Shown here piece after piece: positions 16,742 through 25,044 of a stretch of 64,000 nt of DNA. Origin of the DNA: Ramlibacter sp. (lineage in GTDB: Bacteria > Pseudomonadota > Gammaproteobacteria > Burkholderiales > Burkholderiaceae_C); NCBI GenBank assembly GCA_021323335.1, contig JAJTCN010000001.1, positions 1-64,000 of the forward strand, written 5' to 3'. Every line of letters begins with the position of its first letter. Positions within the stretch are counted from its first letter, which is position 1. The notes beneath the pieces were generated by a model. It was not told the origin of the DNA. It ran no database searches and saw only the letters and a program-made list of their open reading frames with translations. Made by a program: the position numbers and the translations under genes.

Positions 16742-19264
16742 GTGCCCACCCGCGTCCCTGCCCCTGCCCCGCGCCAGGCCGATGTCCCGGTCGGCACGGC
16801 GGTGGCCGGATGGATGGCCGGCCGCGGCTGGCAGGCCTTCCCTTTCCAGGCAGAGGTGTGGCAGGCCGTGGCCGAGGGCCGCAGCGGCATGCTGCACGCC
16901 ACCACCGGCTCCGGCAAGACCTATGCGGTGTGGCTCGGCATGCTGGACGCGCTGCTGCGGCGCCACCCGCCCGGCCGCGGCGCCGAACCCCTGCGCGTGG
17001 TCTGGCTGACGCCGATGCGCGCGCTGGCCTCCGACACGGCCAAGGCATTGGCCGCCCCGCTGCGCGACCTGGCGCCCACCTGGACCATCGGCCTGCGCAC
17101 CGGCGACACGCCCAGCGCCGAGCGCGCGCGGCAGGACCGCCGGATGCCGACCGTGTTGGTCACGACGCCCGAGTCGCTGACGCTGATGCTCACGCGCGAG
17201 CACGCCCGCGCCGAGCTGGAAGGCGTGGAGTACGTCGTCATCGACGAATGGCACGAGCTGATCGGCAGCAAGCGCGGCGTGCAGGCCCAGCTGGCCGTGG
17301 CGCGGCTGCGCGGCTTCCACCAGGGCCTGGTCACCTGGGGCCTGAGCGCCACCCTCGGCAACCTCGAGCAGGCGATGGAGGTGCTGTGCGGACCCGACCC
17401 CATGCCGGCGCCGAAGCTGGTGCGCGGCAAGATCGACAAGACGCTGGTCATCGACACGCTCATTCCGCCGGACCCCGGCAAGTATTCGTGGGCCGGCCAC
17501 CTCGGCGCGCGCATGCAGATGCCGGTGGTGGAGGAGATCGAGCGCTCCGGCACCACGCTGGTCTTCACCAACGTGCGCTCGCAGGCGGAGATCTGGTACC
17601 AGCTGCTGCTGGAAGCGCGGCCGGAGTGGGCCGGCCACATCGCGCTGCATCACGGCTCGCTGGACAAGGCGACGCGCGAGTGGGTCGAGCAGGGCCTGAA
17701 GGAGGGGACGCTGCGCGCCGTGGTCGCCACCTCATCGCTCGACCTCGGCGTGGACTTCCTGCCGGTGGAACGGGTGCTGCAGGTCGGCTCGGCCAAGGGC
17801 GTGGCCCGCATGATGCAGCGCGCTGGCCGCAGCGGCCATGCGCCCGGGCGGCCGAGCCGGGTGACCCTGGTGCCCACCAACACCATGGAGATCATCGAGG
17901 CCGCCGCCGCGCGCTGGGCCGCGCAGGCCGGCCGCGTCGAGAAGCGCGACCCGCCGGCCAAGCCGCTCGACGTGCTGGTGCAGCACATCGTGAGCGTGGC
18001 GCTCGGCGGCGGCTTCACGGCCGATGCCTTGTACCGGGAGGTGGCGGGCGCCTGGTCGTACCGCGGACTCACGCGCGCCGAGTTCGACTGGGCCATCGCC
18101 TTCTGCGAGCGCGGCGGGGAAAGCCTGGGCGCCTACCCGGAGTACCACCGCATCGTGCGCGACGACGCCGGCGTGTACCGCGTCAAGGACACCGGCGTGG
18201 CGCGGCGGCATCGGCTGGGGGTGGGCACCATCGTGAGCGATGCGACGGTGCAGGTGAAGTACCTCAGCGGCGGCAAGCTCGGGACGATGGAGGAGGGTTT
18301 CATCGCGCGGTTGAAGCCGGGCGACCATTTCTTCTTCGCCGGCCGGCTGCTGGAATTCGTCCGCGTGCGCGACATGGCCGCGTACGTGCGCAAGGCCACC
18401 CGCCACAAGGGCACGGTGCCCACCTGGATGGGCAGCAAGATGGCGCTGTCCACGGAACTCAGTGACGCCGTGCTGGAGATGATGCAGGCGGCAGCGCGCG
18501 GCGAGTTCGCGGGGCCCGAGCTCCAGGCCGCGCGGCCCATGCTGGAGACGCAGCAGCGGCTTTCGAAGATCCCCACGCCGCACACGCTGCTGGTCGAGGC
18601 CTTCACCTCGCGCGAAGGGCACCACCTGTACGTGTACCCGTTCGCGGGGCGGAACGTGCACCTCGGCCTGGCGAGCCTGATCGCCTGGCGGCTGGCGCGC
18701 GAGCGCCCCAACACCTTCAGCATCTCGATCGACGATTACGGCTTCGAACTGGTGAGCGCCGAACCTTTCGACCCCGAACCGGTCACCAGCCAGCGCGTGT
18801 TCTCCGCGGACAACCTGATGCAGGACGTGCTGGACTCCCTGAACTCCAGCGAGCTGGCGCAGCGGCGCTTCCGCGAGATCGCGCGCGTCGCCGGGCTCAT
18901 CTCCCAGGGCTACCCCGGCCAGCCGAAGAGCACGCGCCAGCTGCAGGCCTCCAGCGCGCTGTTCTTCGAGGTGTTCCGCAAGTACGACGCCGGCAACCTG
19001 CTGCTGTCGCAGGCCGAGAACGAAGTGCTGAGCCAGGAGCTGGAGATCTCGCGGCTGGGCGGGACCTTGCGGTCCATGCGCGAGAAGAAGGTGGAGTTCG
19101 TCGCGCTGCGCCACCCCAGCCCGATGAGCCTGCCGCTGATGGTGGCGCGCTTTCGCGAGAAGCTGTCGACCGAGCAGTTGTCGCAGCGGCTGGACCGCAT
19201 CCTGCGCGACATGGAGGCCGAGGAGGCCGGGGTGAGCGCGAAGCCGAACCCCGGTGACCGGTGA
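16742..19264 (+). CDS. Ligase-associated DExH-box DNA helicase (Lhr family)
   Basis: An 840-residue superfamily 2 helicase. Motif I is ATTGSGKTYAVW, motif Ia LTPMRALASDTAKAL, motif II VVIDEWHEL, motif III GLSATLGN, and motifs V-VI read ATSSLDLGVDFLPVE and MQRAGRSGH. The Lhr-type winged-helix and C-terminal region follows. In many bacteria this gene directly joins the ligase and exonuclease genes, forming a DNA end-repair module; here they are 11.6 kb apart. The GTG at 16742 is preferred: homology starts soon after, and a CACAAT -10-like box lies at 16711-16716. The last residues (GVSAKPNPGDR) are encoded by a sequence also found at 36299-36320, so the C-terminus may be repeat-derived. Confidence 0.9.
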   Translation: MPTRVPAPAPRQADVPVGTAVAGWMAGRGWQAFPFQAEVWQAVAEGRSGMLHATTGSGKTYAVWLGMLDALLRRHPPGRGAEPLRVVWLTPMRALASDTAKALAAPLRDLAPTWTIGLRTGDTPSAERARQDRRMPTVLVTTPESLTLMLTREHARAELEGVEYVVIDEWHELIGSKRGVQAQLAVARLRGFHQGLVTWGLSATLGNLEQAMEVLCGPDPMPAPKLVRGKIDKTLVIDTLIPPDPGKYSWAGHLGARMQMPVVEEIERSGTTLVFTNVRSQAEIWYQLLLEARPEWAGHIALHHGSLDKATREWVEQGLKEGTLRAVVATSSLDLGVDFLPVERVLQVGSAKGVARMMQRAGRSGHAPGRPSRVTLVPTNTMEIIEAAAARWAAQAGRVEKRDPPAKPLDVLVQHIVSVALGGGFTADALYREVAGAWSYRGLTRAEFDWAIAFCERGGESLGAYPEYHRIVRDDAGVYRVKDTGVARRHRLGVGTIVSDATVQVKYLSGGKLGTMEEGFIARLKPGDHFFFAGRLLEFVRVRDMAAYVRKATRHKGTVPTWMGSKMALSTELSDAVLEMMQAAARGEFAGPELQAARPMLETQQRLSKIPTPHTLLVEAFTSREGHHLYVYPFAGRNVHLGLASLIAWRLARERPNTFSISIDDYGFELVSAEPFDPEPVTSQRVFSADNLMQDVLDSLNSSELAQRRFREIARVAGLISQGYPGQPKSTRQLQASSALFFEVFRKYDAGNLLLSQAENEVLSQELEISRLGGTLRSMREKKVEFVALRHPSPMSLPLMVARFREKLSTEQLSQRLDRILRDMEAEEAGVSAKPNPGDR

Positions 19265-19312
19265 GGCACGCACCGGGCCGCTTTTCCTACAACTTCTCCC
19301 TCCGCACCCCCA

Positions 19313-19342
19313 CCGGACCCATTCGCGTCCGGTCCTAGAGTG
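19313..19342 (+). promoter_or_regulatory. Dyad plus -10-like box upstream of the BON lipoprotein gene
   Basis: ACCGGAC at 19313-19319 and GTCCGGT at 19328-19334 form a perfect 7-base dyad with an 8-base spacer. TAGAGT at 19337-19342 resembles a -10 box. The dyad lies where a -35 region or operator would be for the gene starting at 19375. It could also act as a short hairpin ending helicase transcription, but no T-run follows. Confidence 0.4.
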
Positions 19343-19374
19343 GTCCCACTGGAAGTCAACGTCGGGAGTAACTC

Positions 19375-19821
19375 ATGCAGAAGAAGATTCATCGCGCGGC
19401 CCTGGCCGTGCCCGTGCTCGCCACGCTGCTGGTGCTGTCCGCCTGCGGCGACCGCGTCGAGAACACCGAGATGCCGCAACCGGACCAGCCGAGCGTGGAG
19501 ATCAACCGCCAGGGCATGGAAGGCGCCAGCGCGTGGGCCGAGAACGACAAGCACCGCGGCGCCAAGCCGATCCTGGGTGGCATCGGTAACGGCGCGGCGG
19601 AGGACGGCGTGGCGGTGGACGCGCGCATCGTCACCGAGGTGAGGCAGGCGCTGCAGCGCGATGCGGCCCTGGCCGCGATGCAGGTCGACGTGAGCGCGCA
19701 GGATGGCCAGGTCACCTTGCATGGGCGGGCGCCCGATCCGGCCGCGCGCGATCGCGTCGGCCAGATCGCCGAAAACGTCCAGGACGTGAAGTCGGTGGAG
19801 AACCAGCTGACGGTGGGGTGA
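19375..19821 (+). CDS. BON-domain lipoprotein
   Basis: A 148-residue lipoprotein. The signal ends in the lipobox LSAC, placing the lipidated Cys near residue 23, with Gly then Asp after it; Asp at +3 leaves inner- versus outer-membrane sorting uncertain. After a flexible linker, residues 80-148 form one BON domain (DARIVTEVRQALQRDAAL, then GQVTLHGRAPDPAARDRV and DVKSVENQLTV). BON domains bind membranes and occur in osmotic-stress proteins such as OsmY. The gene stands alone, with a dyad upstream and a palindromic repeat downstream. A second BON lipoprotein is encoded at 21125. Confidence 0.88.
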   Translation: MQKKIHRAALAVPVLATLLVLSACGDRVENTEMPQPDQPSVEINRQGMEGASAWAENDKHRGAKPILGGIGNGAAEDGVAVDARIVTEVRQALQRDAALAAMQVDVSAQDGQVTLHGRAPDPAARDRVGQIAENVQDVKSVENQLTVG

Positions 19822-19823
19822 TC

Positions 19824-19895
19824 CCGTCATCCCCGCGGAGGCGGGGATCCAGGGCTTCCGGGAGCCCTGGATTCCCGCCTGCGCGGGAATGACGT
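19824..19895. repeat. Palindromic intergenic repeat, family A, copy 1
   Basis: An inverted repeat starting CGTCATCCCCGCGGAGGCGG and ending CCGCCTGCGCGGGAATGACG, with an inner stem built from CCAGGGCTTCC and GGAGCCCTGG. A related copy lies at 26560-26655. It separates the convergent BON and metallopeptidase genes and could act as a two-way transcription end. Elements of this kind are common between genes in Burkholderiales and many other Proteobacteria. Confidence 0.8.
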
Positions 19896-19899
19896 GTTC

Positions 19900-21027
19900 T
19901 TACGCCGCCGCCGTCTCCCGCTTGGGCTGCACGCCCTCCGTGGACACCTGCGAGCGGGTCTCGCAGATCACGTCGTGCACGTAGCGCAGCTTCTGCAGCG
20001 CGCCCACCGACAGCGCGAACGGGTACGCGTCGTCCTGCCCCAGGCTGCGGTTCAGGCTGTTCACCAGCAGCGTCAGCGGCACCCACTGCTCCACCAACAC
20101 GTTGAAGTCCGGGTAGCCGGTCTCCAGCGGGTTCACGACTTCCTCGAGATCGTGTTCGTCGCTGCCGGGGATGCTCATGCGCGTGTTGTACGAGGCTGCC
20201 GTCTCCAGCAGGTCGACCATGTGCAGGTAGTGGGCCCAGGTCTCGGCCCAGTCCTCCCACGGATGCGCGGTCGCGTATTCGCTGACGAAGTTGTCCTGCC
20301 AGTCCGGGACGGTGCCGCCGCGCGCATAGTGGTCCTGCAGCGCCTGCTGGTAGTCCTGCGACTCGTCGCCGAACACGGCGCGGAAGGCCTCCGTGCGGCC
20401 GCCCTCGGCGATCAGGCGGTCCCAGTAGTAATGGCCGGACTCGTGCCGGAAGTGGCCGAGGATGGTGCGATAGGGCTCGTGCATCGCCACGCGCAAGCGC
20501 GTACGCTCCTGCTCGTCGGCCTCGGCGACGTTGATGGTGATGAGGCCGTCGTTGTGGCCGGTCATCACCGGCTGCCCCGGCATGTCGGCGAGGAATTCGA
20601 AGATCGGGCCATCGGCCGTGCCGTCCGGCGGCGAGGTGGCCACCAGCCCCAGCTTGCCCAGTGTGTAGAAGAGGCGCCGCTTGGCGACCTCCAGACGGTA
20701 CCAGCGCACCGGGTTCTCCGGCTGCGTCAGGTCGGGCAGCACGCGCGTGAGGCGGCACGACACGCACAGGGGATTGGGGTCGCTCGCCGGCACCGCGAAG
20801 TTGCAGGCGTTCTGCTTCGTGTGGTTGTCGCACAGGCGGTAGCGGGCGGTGGACTGCTTCTTGCCGCGGCTGCGCGGCCGCCAGAGGCCCTCTTCACCCG
20901 CCACTTCCTCCACCGCCGCCATTTGCAGCCGGTCCGGCAGGAAGGCGAGGGCGCTGTTGCACTTGAGGCATTCGACGTTCTCGAAGAACAGCGGGTGGCC
21001 GCAGTATTGGCAATGGAAGGTTTTCAT
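19900..21027 (-). CDS. Putative zinc-binding metallopeptidase
   Basis: A 375-residue protein. The N-terminus MKTFHCQYCGHPLFFENVEC is a zinc-ribbon (paired CxxC), followed by another Cys group (CDNHTKQNACNF, then CVSCR). The peptidase part carries FRHESGHYYWD, an HExxH-like HESGH, and downstream DESQDYQQALQDHY and EDWAETWAHY, which hold further possible metal ligands. This matches the putative zinc-binding metallopeptidase family of Proteobacteria; no substrate is known. There is no signal peptide, so it is probably cytoplasmic. The ATG at 21027 begins the zinc ribbon, so upstream open frame is excluded. It closes a minus-strand group that starts at 22699. Confidence 0.85.
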   Translation of the reverse strand: MKTFHCQYCGHPLFFENVECLKCNSALAFLPDRLQMAAVEEVAGEEGLWRPRSRGKKQSTARYRLCDNHTKQNACNFAVPASDPNPLCVSCRLTRVLPDLTQPENPVRWYRLEVAKRRLFYTLGKLGLVATSPPDGTADGPIFEFLADMPGQPVMTGHNDGLITINVAEADEQERTRLRVAMHEPYRTILGHFRHESGHYYWDRLIAEGGRTEAFRAVFGDESQDYQQALQDHYARGGTVPDWQDNFVSEYATAHPWEDWAETWAHYLHMVDLLETAASYNTRMSIPGSDEHDLEEVVNPLETGYPDFNVLVEQWVPLTLLVNSLNRSLGQDDAYPFALSVGALQKLRYVHDVICETRSQVSTEGVQPKRETAAA

Positions 21028-21124
21028 GGCTTCTGCTCTGGACGCGAAAAAGGAAAGGGCAGGCGCACCCAAGGCCCGCCTGCCCCGCACGGGCGGCAGG
21101 GCCGCCCCGTGTCACTCACCTGGA

Positions 21125-21439
21125 TCAGGGGCGAACGATCAGGTTGTTGCGCACTTCGCGGACACCGCGGGTGGTGGAGGCGATCTGGCCGGCGGCGTCC
21201 TTTTCGCTCTGCGACTTGGCGAAGCCGGACAGGGCCACGGCGCCATTCAGCGTGTCGACGTTGATCGACAGGCCGCCGGTGCGCTTGTCCTCGATCAGCT
21301 TGGCCTTCACGGCGGTGGTGATTGCGCGGTCGTCCACGTAGGCGCCGGGGCTCGTCTGGCCGCGCACCACGGCACAGCCGGTGGAAACGAGGGTGACGCC
21401 GGTCAGGATGGCGAAAGAGATGGCGCGGATGTGCTTCAT
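21125..21439 (-). CDS. BON-domain lipoprotein, small
   Basis: A 104-residue lipoprotein with signal MKHIRAISFAILTGVTLVS and lipobox STGC near residue 21. One BON domain fills the rest (DDRAITTAVKAKLIEDKRT, then GAVALSGFAKSQSEKDAA and VREVRNNLIVRP). The ATG at 21439 has a GGGAG ribosome site about seven bases upstream; the longer open frame is not credible. Such single-BON proteins are envelope stress proteins. It lies downstream of the YqjD/YqjE-like genes and upstream of the metallopeptidase on the same strand. Confidence 0.88.
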   Translation of the reverse strand: MKHIRAISFAILTGVTLVSTGCAVVRGQTSPGAYVDDRAITTAVKAKLIEDKRTGGLSINVDTLNGAVALSGFAKSQSEKDAAGQIASTTRGVREVRNNLIVRP

Positions 21440-21533
21440 GTTGAACTCCCTAGAGGATGACGTTTCTGTGGTGCGGTACTTCAATAAAGGCGCGCCGGGC
21501 AGCCGCACCACCTTGCCCGGGTTGCCGAGGGAA

Positions 21534-21989
21534 TCATTCCGGACGGTTGCTGTCCTTGCGGTAGTCGGCCGCCGACATCGCGGCGGTGACCAGGTGCGAC
21601 AACTGCCCCGACTTGAGCAGCGCGACGATGATCGTCCCCACGGAAATCAGCTTCCACGGCCGCGCGAACGTCAGCACGGCGCCGGCCGCCAGGGAGATCC
21701 CCAGCAACTGCATCGGCTTTTGCCGCGCGTATTCGCGCATCAGCGGCGAGGCCAGGTCCACCACCAGGTGCGCCGGGTGGTAACGCCACCAGGTGCGCAC
21801 GGCATGCTTCATGTGGCCGAACCAGCCGCTGCCGGGGTCCGCCGTCGTGTCGCCCTCGTACGGAGGCTCGCCCGGTTCGGCAAAGCCGTCGGCCGTCTCC
21901 ATGCGGGGGTCGTGGTGGCGTTGGCGCCGGGCCACGTGGTCCAGGATGGCCTGGCGGCTGCGTGCGAGCTTGTCGCTGGCTTCGCTCAT
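21534..21989 (-). CDS. Membrane-associated hypothetical protein in the YqjD/YqjE-like operon
   Basis: A 151-residue protein of unknown function. The N-terminal half is charged and hydrophilic (SEASDKLARSRQAILDHV). The C-terminal half has one or two hydrophobic segments (MQLLGISLAAGAVLTFA and LISVGTIIVALLK). The ATG at 21989 (MSEASDK) is chosen over one 54 bases upstream, because the latter falls in the preceding gene's end. It occupies the position of yqjK in yqjD-yqjE-yqjK type operons but shows only general resemblance. Expected location is the inner membrane. Confidence 0.72.
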   Translation of the reverse strand: MSEASDKLARSRQAILDHVARRQRHHDPRMETADGFAEPGEPPYEGDTTADPGSGWFGHMKHAVRTWWRYHPAHLVVDLASPLMREYARQKPMQLLGISLAAGAVLTFARPWKLISVGTIIVALLKSGQLSHLVTAAMSAADYRKDSNRPE

Positions 21990-22005
21990 CGGATGGCGCC
22001 CTTCC

Positions 22006-22380
22006 TCATGAGCGCGCACCGATGGAGCGCAGCACCTGCGCATCGGCGTCGATCTGTGCCTTCAATTCGCCGAACGCCTTCTCCGGCAGCGGCTTGCGCG
22101 CCACCATGAAGGCGGCGATGGCCGTGGCCAGCGCGATGCCCGGCACCAGCACCAGGGCCCAGTGGAAGCGGTCGTTGACGGCGCCCAGCATCACGGCCGT
22201 GCCGGCCAGCACCAGGAACAGCAGCGCTGCGACGAGCGTCACGCCCCAGGCGATGGCACGCTTGGCCACCAGCACGCCGGCCGACGACGCTTCGTCGCGC
22301 ACCAGTGCCGCATAGCCCGCGACGTGCTCCAGCACCAGCTCGGGCTTGGAGATCAGCACCGAGAAGATCGGGTGCACCAT
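22006..22380 (-). CDS. Phage holin-like (YqjE-type) inner-membrane protein
   Basis: A 124-residue protein with two central membrane helices (AWGVTLVAALLFLVLAG, then HWALVLVPGIALATAIAAF), flanked by charged amphipathic ends. This is the YqjE / phage_holin_3_6 pattern. Despite the family name these are chromosomal membrane proteins of unknown function, not lysis genes. It begins 13 bases after the YqjD-like gene, so co-transcription is likely. No phage genes surround it. Confidence 0.82.
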   Translation of the reverse strand: MVHPIFSVLISKPELVLEHVAGYAALVRDEASSAGVLVAKRAIAWGVTLVAALLFLVLAGTAVMLGAVNDRFHWALVLVPGIALATAIAAFMVARKPLPEKAFGELKAQIDADAQVLRSIGARS

Positions 22381-22393
22381 GGCGGGCCTGCTT

Positions 22394-22699
22394 TCAGAAG
22401 TACCTGTCCTGGATGTCGCGGCGATGGCGCATCGCCAGCACCAGCCCGGCCACCGCGGCGCCCACGGCGGCGGCGATCAGCGCGGACTTCAGGGGATGGT
22501 CGGCCACGTAGCGGGTGCCGACGCTGGCGTATTCGCCGACATAGCGCTGGGCGGCGGAAGCCCGGTCGGACACCGCGCCGAGGCCGCGGCTGGCGGCGCC
22601 CTGCACGCCGGAGCGCAAGTCCTTCATGCTGCTGCTGGCGCGCTCCAGTGCGTCGGAGGCGAGCTTGCGGGTGCTGTCCAGGGGGTGCAGGTCGTTCAT
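22394..22699 (-). CDS. DUF883/YqjD-ElaB family protein
   Basis: A 101-residue protein with a long amphipathic N-terminal part (STRKLASDALERASSSMKDL) and one C-terminal membrane helix (SALIAAAVGAAVAGLVLAM) ending in positive charges (RHRRD). This is the YqjD/ElaB arrangement; in E. coli such C-tail-anchored proteins bind ribosomes at the inner membrane in stationary phase. It is the first gene of the minus-strand set 22699-21125. The ATG is preceded by an AGGAACCC stretch that offers an AGGAA site. Confidence 0.82.
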   Translation of the reverse strand: MNDLHPLDSTRKLASDALERASSSMKDLRSGVQGAASRGLGAVSDRASAAQRYVGEYASVGTRYVADHPLKSALIAAAVGAAVAGLVLAMRHRRDIQDRYF

Positions 22700-22833
22700 A
22701 GGGGGTTCCTCTTCGTTTGAGATGGGTGGGATGCGCCTGCCGTCAGCGCACCCGGCACGCGGCAGTTCGTGCCTGCGGCAAGCTTAGGCATATCGGCTGA
22801 CGCAATGATCAGGAGCGGGCGTGAACCCGTGTA

Positions 22834-22870
22834 GTCGGCGCGGGTGCAGCACTGTAGGACTGCGCCGACA
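22834..22870. promoter_or_regulatory. Dyad in the 192-base gap between the histidine kinase and YqjD-like genes
   Basis: GTCGGCGC at 22834-22841 and GCGCCGAC at 22863-22870 are perfect inverted repeats 21 bases apart, with TGTAGGAC between them. The gap 22700-22891 lies downstream of the kinase stop and upstream of the YqjD-like operon, both on the minus strand. The dyad may end kinase transcription or act as an operator for the operon. No clear -10 or -35 box was seen. Confidence 0.35.
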
Positions 22871-22891
22871 CGGGGGCGGGCAAATGCGGCG

Positions 22892-24250
22892 CTAGGGGGT
22901 CCCGGCCGGCTTGGACAGGACGGCCTGGATGCGGGTGCCGGCGCCGGGCCGGGACTCGACCGACAGGCGCCCGCCGGTGGCCTCCACGCGGTGCCGCATG
23001 CCGGCCAGGCCGTGGGTGGACGCCTTGACCTGGGCGACGTCGAAGCCCTTGCCGTCGTCGCGCACCTCCACCTCGACGTGGTTGGCGTAGTCGCGCACGC
23101 TGATGCCCACCTGCCTGGCCTCCGCATACTTGCCCACGTTGGTCAGCGACTCCTGGACGATCCGATAGACGGTGAGCTGGCGCGGCTCGTCGAGTTCCAC
23201 GTTTTCCAGGCTCAGGGCCACCTCGATGCCGGAGCGCTCCGAGAACTCGCGCGCCAGGATCTCCAGCGCCGCGGTCAACCCCAGGTTGGCCAGCGAGGAG
23301 GGCCGCAGGTCCTCGATGATGCGGCGCTTCAGGGCGATGCCGCTGTTCAGGCTTTCTGTCAGGTGCTGGAGCCGCTCGCCGACTTCCGGCGCCTGCGCGC
23401 CCAGCTTGGATTTCAGCCGGGCGACGTCCAGCTTGGCGGCGGTGAGCAGGGCCCCCAGTTCGTCGTGCAGCTCGCGGGCCAGGTGGCCGCGCTCCTCCTC
23501 GCGCACCTGCTGCAGGTGGGTGGCCAGCTGCGCCAGCGTGGCCGTGCGTTCCCGGACCTGGACTTCCAGCTGGTCCCGTTCCTGCTGCAGCGCCGCCTGC
23601 TGCTGCTCGTCGGCGCGCTTGAGGCGGGCGCTCTGGCGCAGATAGAGATAGAAGGCGAGCAGCGCGGCGAAGGCGACCAGGGCGATGCCCAGGCGGGGGA
23701 ATTCCAGCGACCACCGGACCTGCTTCTGCTCCTCGTCGATGCGCTGCGTCGCGCCCTCGACGAGCTTTCCGGCCTGCCCCCGGATGGCATCCATCCGCTC
23801 CTTGCCATAGTCGGTGAGCAGCACGAACTTCCAGGCGTCCTCGTTGCCGTCCTTGCGCATGCGCACCGACAGGTCCATCTCCGTCAGCTTGCGCTGGACG
23901 TCCAGGGTGAGCTGCGCCAGGGTGGCCGCTTCGGGCGCGGCGGCCGGGTAGGCGCCCCGCAGCTGGTCCAGGTTCTTGCTGATCTCCGTCAGGGCGGCGT
24001 TGTAGGGCTCCAGGTAGCGCGGGTCGCCGGTGAGCAGGTAGCCGCGCGATCCGGTTTCGGCGTCCAGGATCTGCTGCAACAGGCGATTCAGGGCGTTGCG
24101 GTTGCGGGTATGTTCCTCGATCCGGTCCAGCGCCCGGGTGGACTGCCGGTAGCCGGTTTCGTTGATACCGATGAGCACGGCGGCCGCGAGGAACGCCAGG
24201 ATCAGATTTATGGCTACACGAGGCAAGGCGAAAGATGACGTCCGTTTCAC
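22892..24250 (-). CDS. Sensor histidine kinase with CHASE3-like sensor and HisKA_3 domain
   Basis: A 452-residue kinase. A first membrane helix (residues ~12-28) and a second (~190-207, LGIALVAFAALLAFYLYL) enclose a CHASE3-like periplasmic domain with ILDAETGSRGYLLTGDPRYLEPY. A coiled coil follows (EQQQAALQQERDQLEVQ), then the dimerisation and phosphorylation helix with His262 in ARELHDELGALL. The ATPase part shows YRIVQESLTNVGKYA (N box) and VRDDGKGFD plus GLAGMRHRVEATGG. This is the NarX-type class that signals to NarL/FixJ regulators, one of which is divergent at 24361. The start codon is GTG. Confidence 0.92.
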   Translation of the reverse strand: MKRTSSFALPRVAINLILAFLAAAVLIGINETGYRQSTRALDRIEEHTRNRNALNRLLQQILDAETGSRGYLLTGDPRYLEPYNAALTEISKNLDQLRGAYPAAAPEAATLAQLTLDVQRKLTEMDLSVRMRKDGNEDAWKFVLLTDYGKERMDAIRGQAGKLVEGATQRIDEEQKQVRWSLEFPRLGIALVAFAALLAFYLYLRQSARLKRADEQQQAALQQERDQLEVQVRERTATLAQLATHLQQVREEERGHLARELHDELGALLTAAKLDVARLKSKLGAQAPEVGERLQHLTESLNSGIALKRRIIEDLRPSSLANLGLTAALEILAREFSERSGIEVALSLENVELDEPRQLTVYRIVQESLTNVGKYAEARQVGISVRDYANHVEVEVRDDGKGFDVAQVKASTHGLAGMRHRVEATGGRLSVESRPGAGTRIQAVLSKPAGTP

Positions 24251-24360
24251 CCTAAGGACTCACTGTTGTGATTAAACTCCGCGCACGTCATGACTCAAGG
24301 GTAGGCCATTTCCATCCGGAAGTGGGGCACAATGAAACCGGTTGACGTGGAAGGTGAAGC
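24251..24360. promoter_or_regulatory. Shared promoter region of the kinase and response regulator
   Basis: The 110-base divergent gap carries CACAAT at 24328-24333, a -10-like box for the regulator gene, and an AAGG ribosome site just before 24361. For the kinase on the opposite strand no box is clear; TTAGG directly precedes its GTG. Sharing one gap suggests joint control, perhaps autoregulation. Confidence 0.4.
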
Positions 24361-24993
24361 ATGATCAAAGTGGGCATTGTGGACGACCACGCCATCGTGC
24401 GGTCGGGCCTCAAACAGTTCTTTTCCGAGCAGGTCGACCTGCGGGTTGTGGGCGAGGCATCGAGCGGACGCGAGGCGATCGATCTGGTACGGGTGACCGA
24501 AATGGATGTGCTCGTCATGGATCTTTCCATGCCGGGGCAGAGCGGCATCGACGCGTTGGGGATGATCCGGGCCAAGGCCCCGGATGTCGGCATCCTGATC
24601 CTCTCCGGCTATCCGGAAGAGCACTATGCGATGAACCTGATCCGCCAGGGAGCCAGCGGTTACCTGAACAAGGAATGCGAGCCGATGGAGATCGTCAACG
24701 CGATCCGCACCATCGCGCTGGGCCGGCGCTACATCTCTCCCGCCGTGGCGGAACTGCTGGCACAGCAGCTCAACCGCAAGGAGGGCGGCGCGCCGCACGA
24801 GCAGCTGTCCGAGCGTGAGTTCCAGGTGTTCCTGAAGCTCGCCAAGGGCGAAACGGCAGGCGACATCGCCAAGGCGCTGTCGCTGTCGGTGAAGACCGTG
24901 AGCACGTACCGCACGCGCCTGATGGAGAAGATGAACCTCTCCTCGAACAGCGACCTCACGTACTACGCGTTGAAGAACAAGCTGATCGACTGA
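24361..24993 (+). CDS. NarL/FixJ-type response regulator
   Basis: A 210-residue regulator with an N-terminal receiver (acidic pocket DDH at 8-10, phospho-acceptor Asp54 in VLVMDLSMPG, Ser82, Lys104 in YLNKECEP) and a C-terminal LuxR/NarL HTH (LSEREFQVFLKLAKGE, then AGDIAKALSLSVKTVSTYR). It is divergent from a NarX-type histidine kinase and is its probable partner. Target genes are unknown; the adjacent YqjD-like operon is a reasonable candidate by position. Confidence 0.93.
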   Translation: MIKVGIVDDHAIVRSGLKQFFSEQVDLRVVGEASSGREAIDLVRVTEMDVLVMDLSMPGQSGIDALGMIRAKAPDVGILILSGYPEEHYAMNLIRQGASGYLNKECEPMEIVNAIRTIALGRRYISPAVAELLAQQLNRKEGGAPHEQLSEREFQVFLKLAKGETAGDIAKALSLSVKTVSTYRTRLMEKMNLSSNSDLTYYALKNKLID

Positions 24994-25008
24994 TCACGCG
25001 GCGCCGGA

Positions 25009-25044
25009 GGTGTCGGGGTGGCCTGCGGCCAACCCGACCTACGG
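25009..25044. repeat. GTAGG-type inverted repeat (family B) at the receiver-protein stop codon
   Basis: A 36-base hairpin from GGTGTCGGGGTGG to CCGACCTACGG, with an inner GGCCTGCGGCC stem. On the minus strand it starts CCGTAGGTCGGGTT, and the TAG in it is the stop codon of the receiver-only gene (25041-25039). A close copy lies at 31670-31705. Confidence 0.75.

Noticed and set aside
22006-22380. Phage holin, hence a prophage remnant
   Set aside because: The protein is of the YqjE type in a YqjD/YqjE-like operon; no phage structural, lysin or integrase genes are near.
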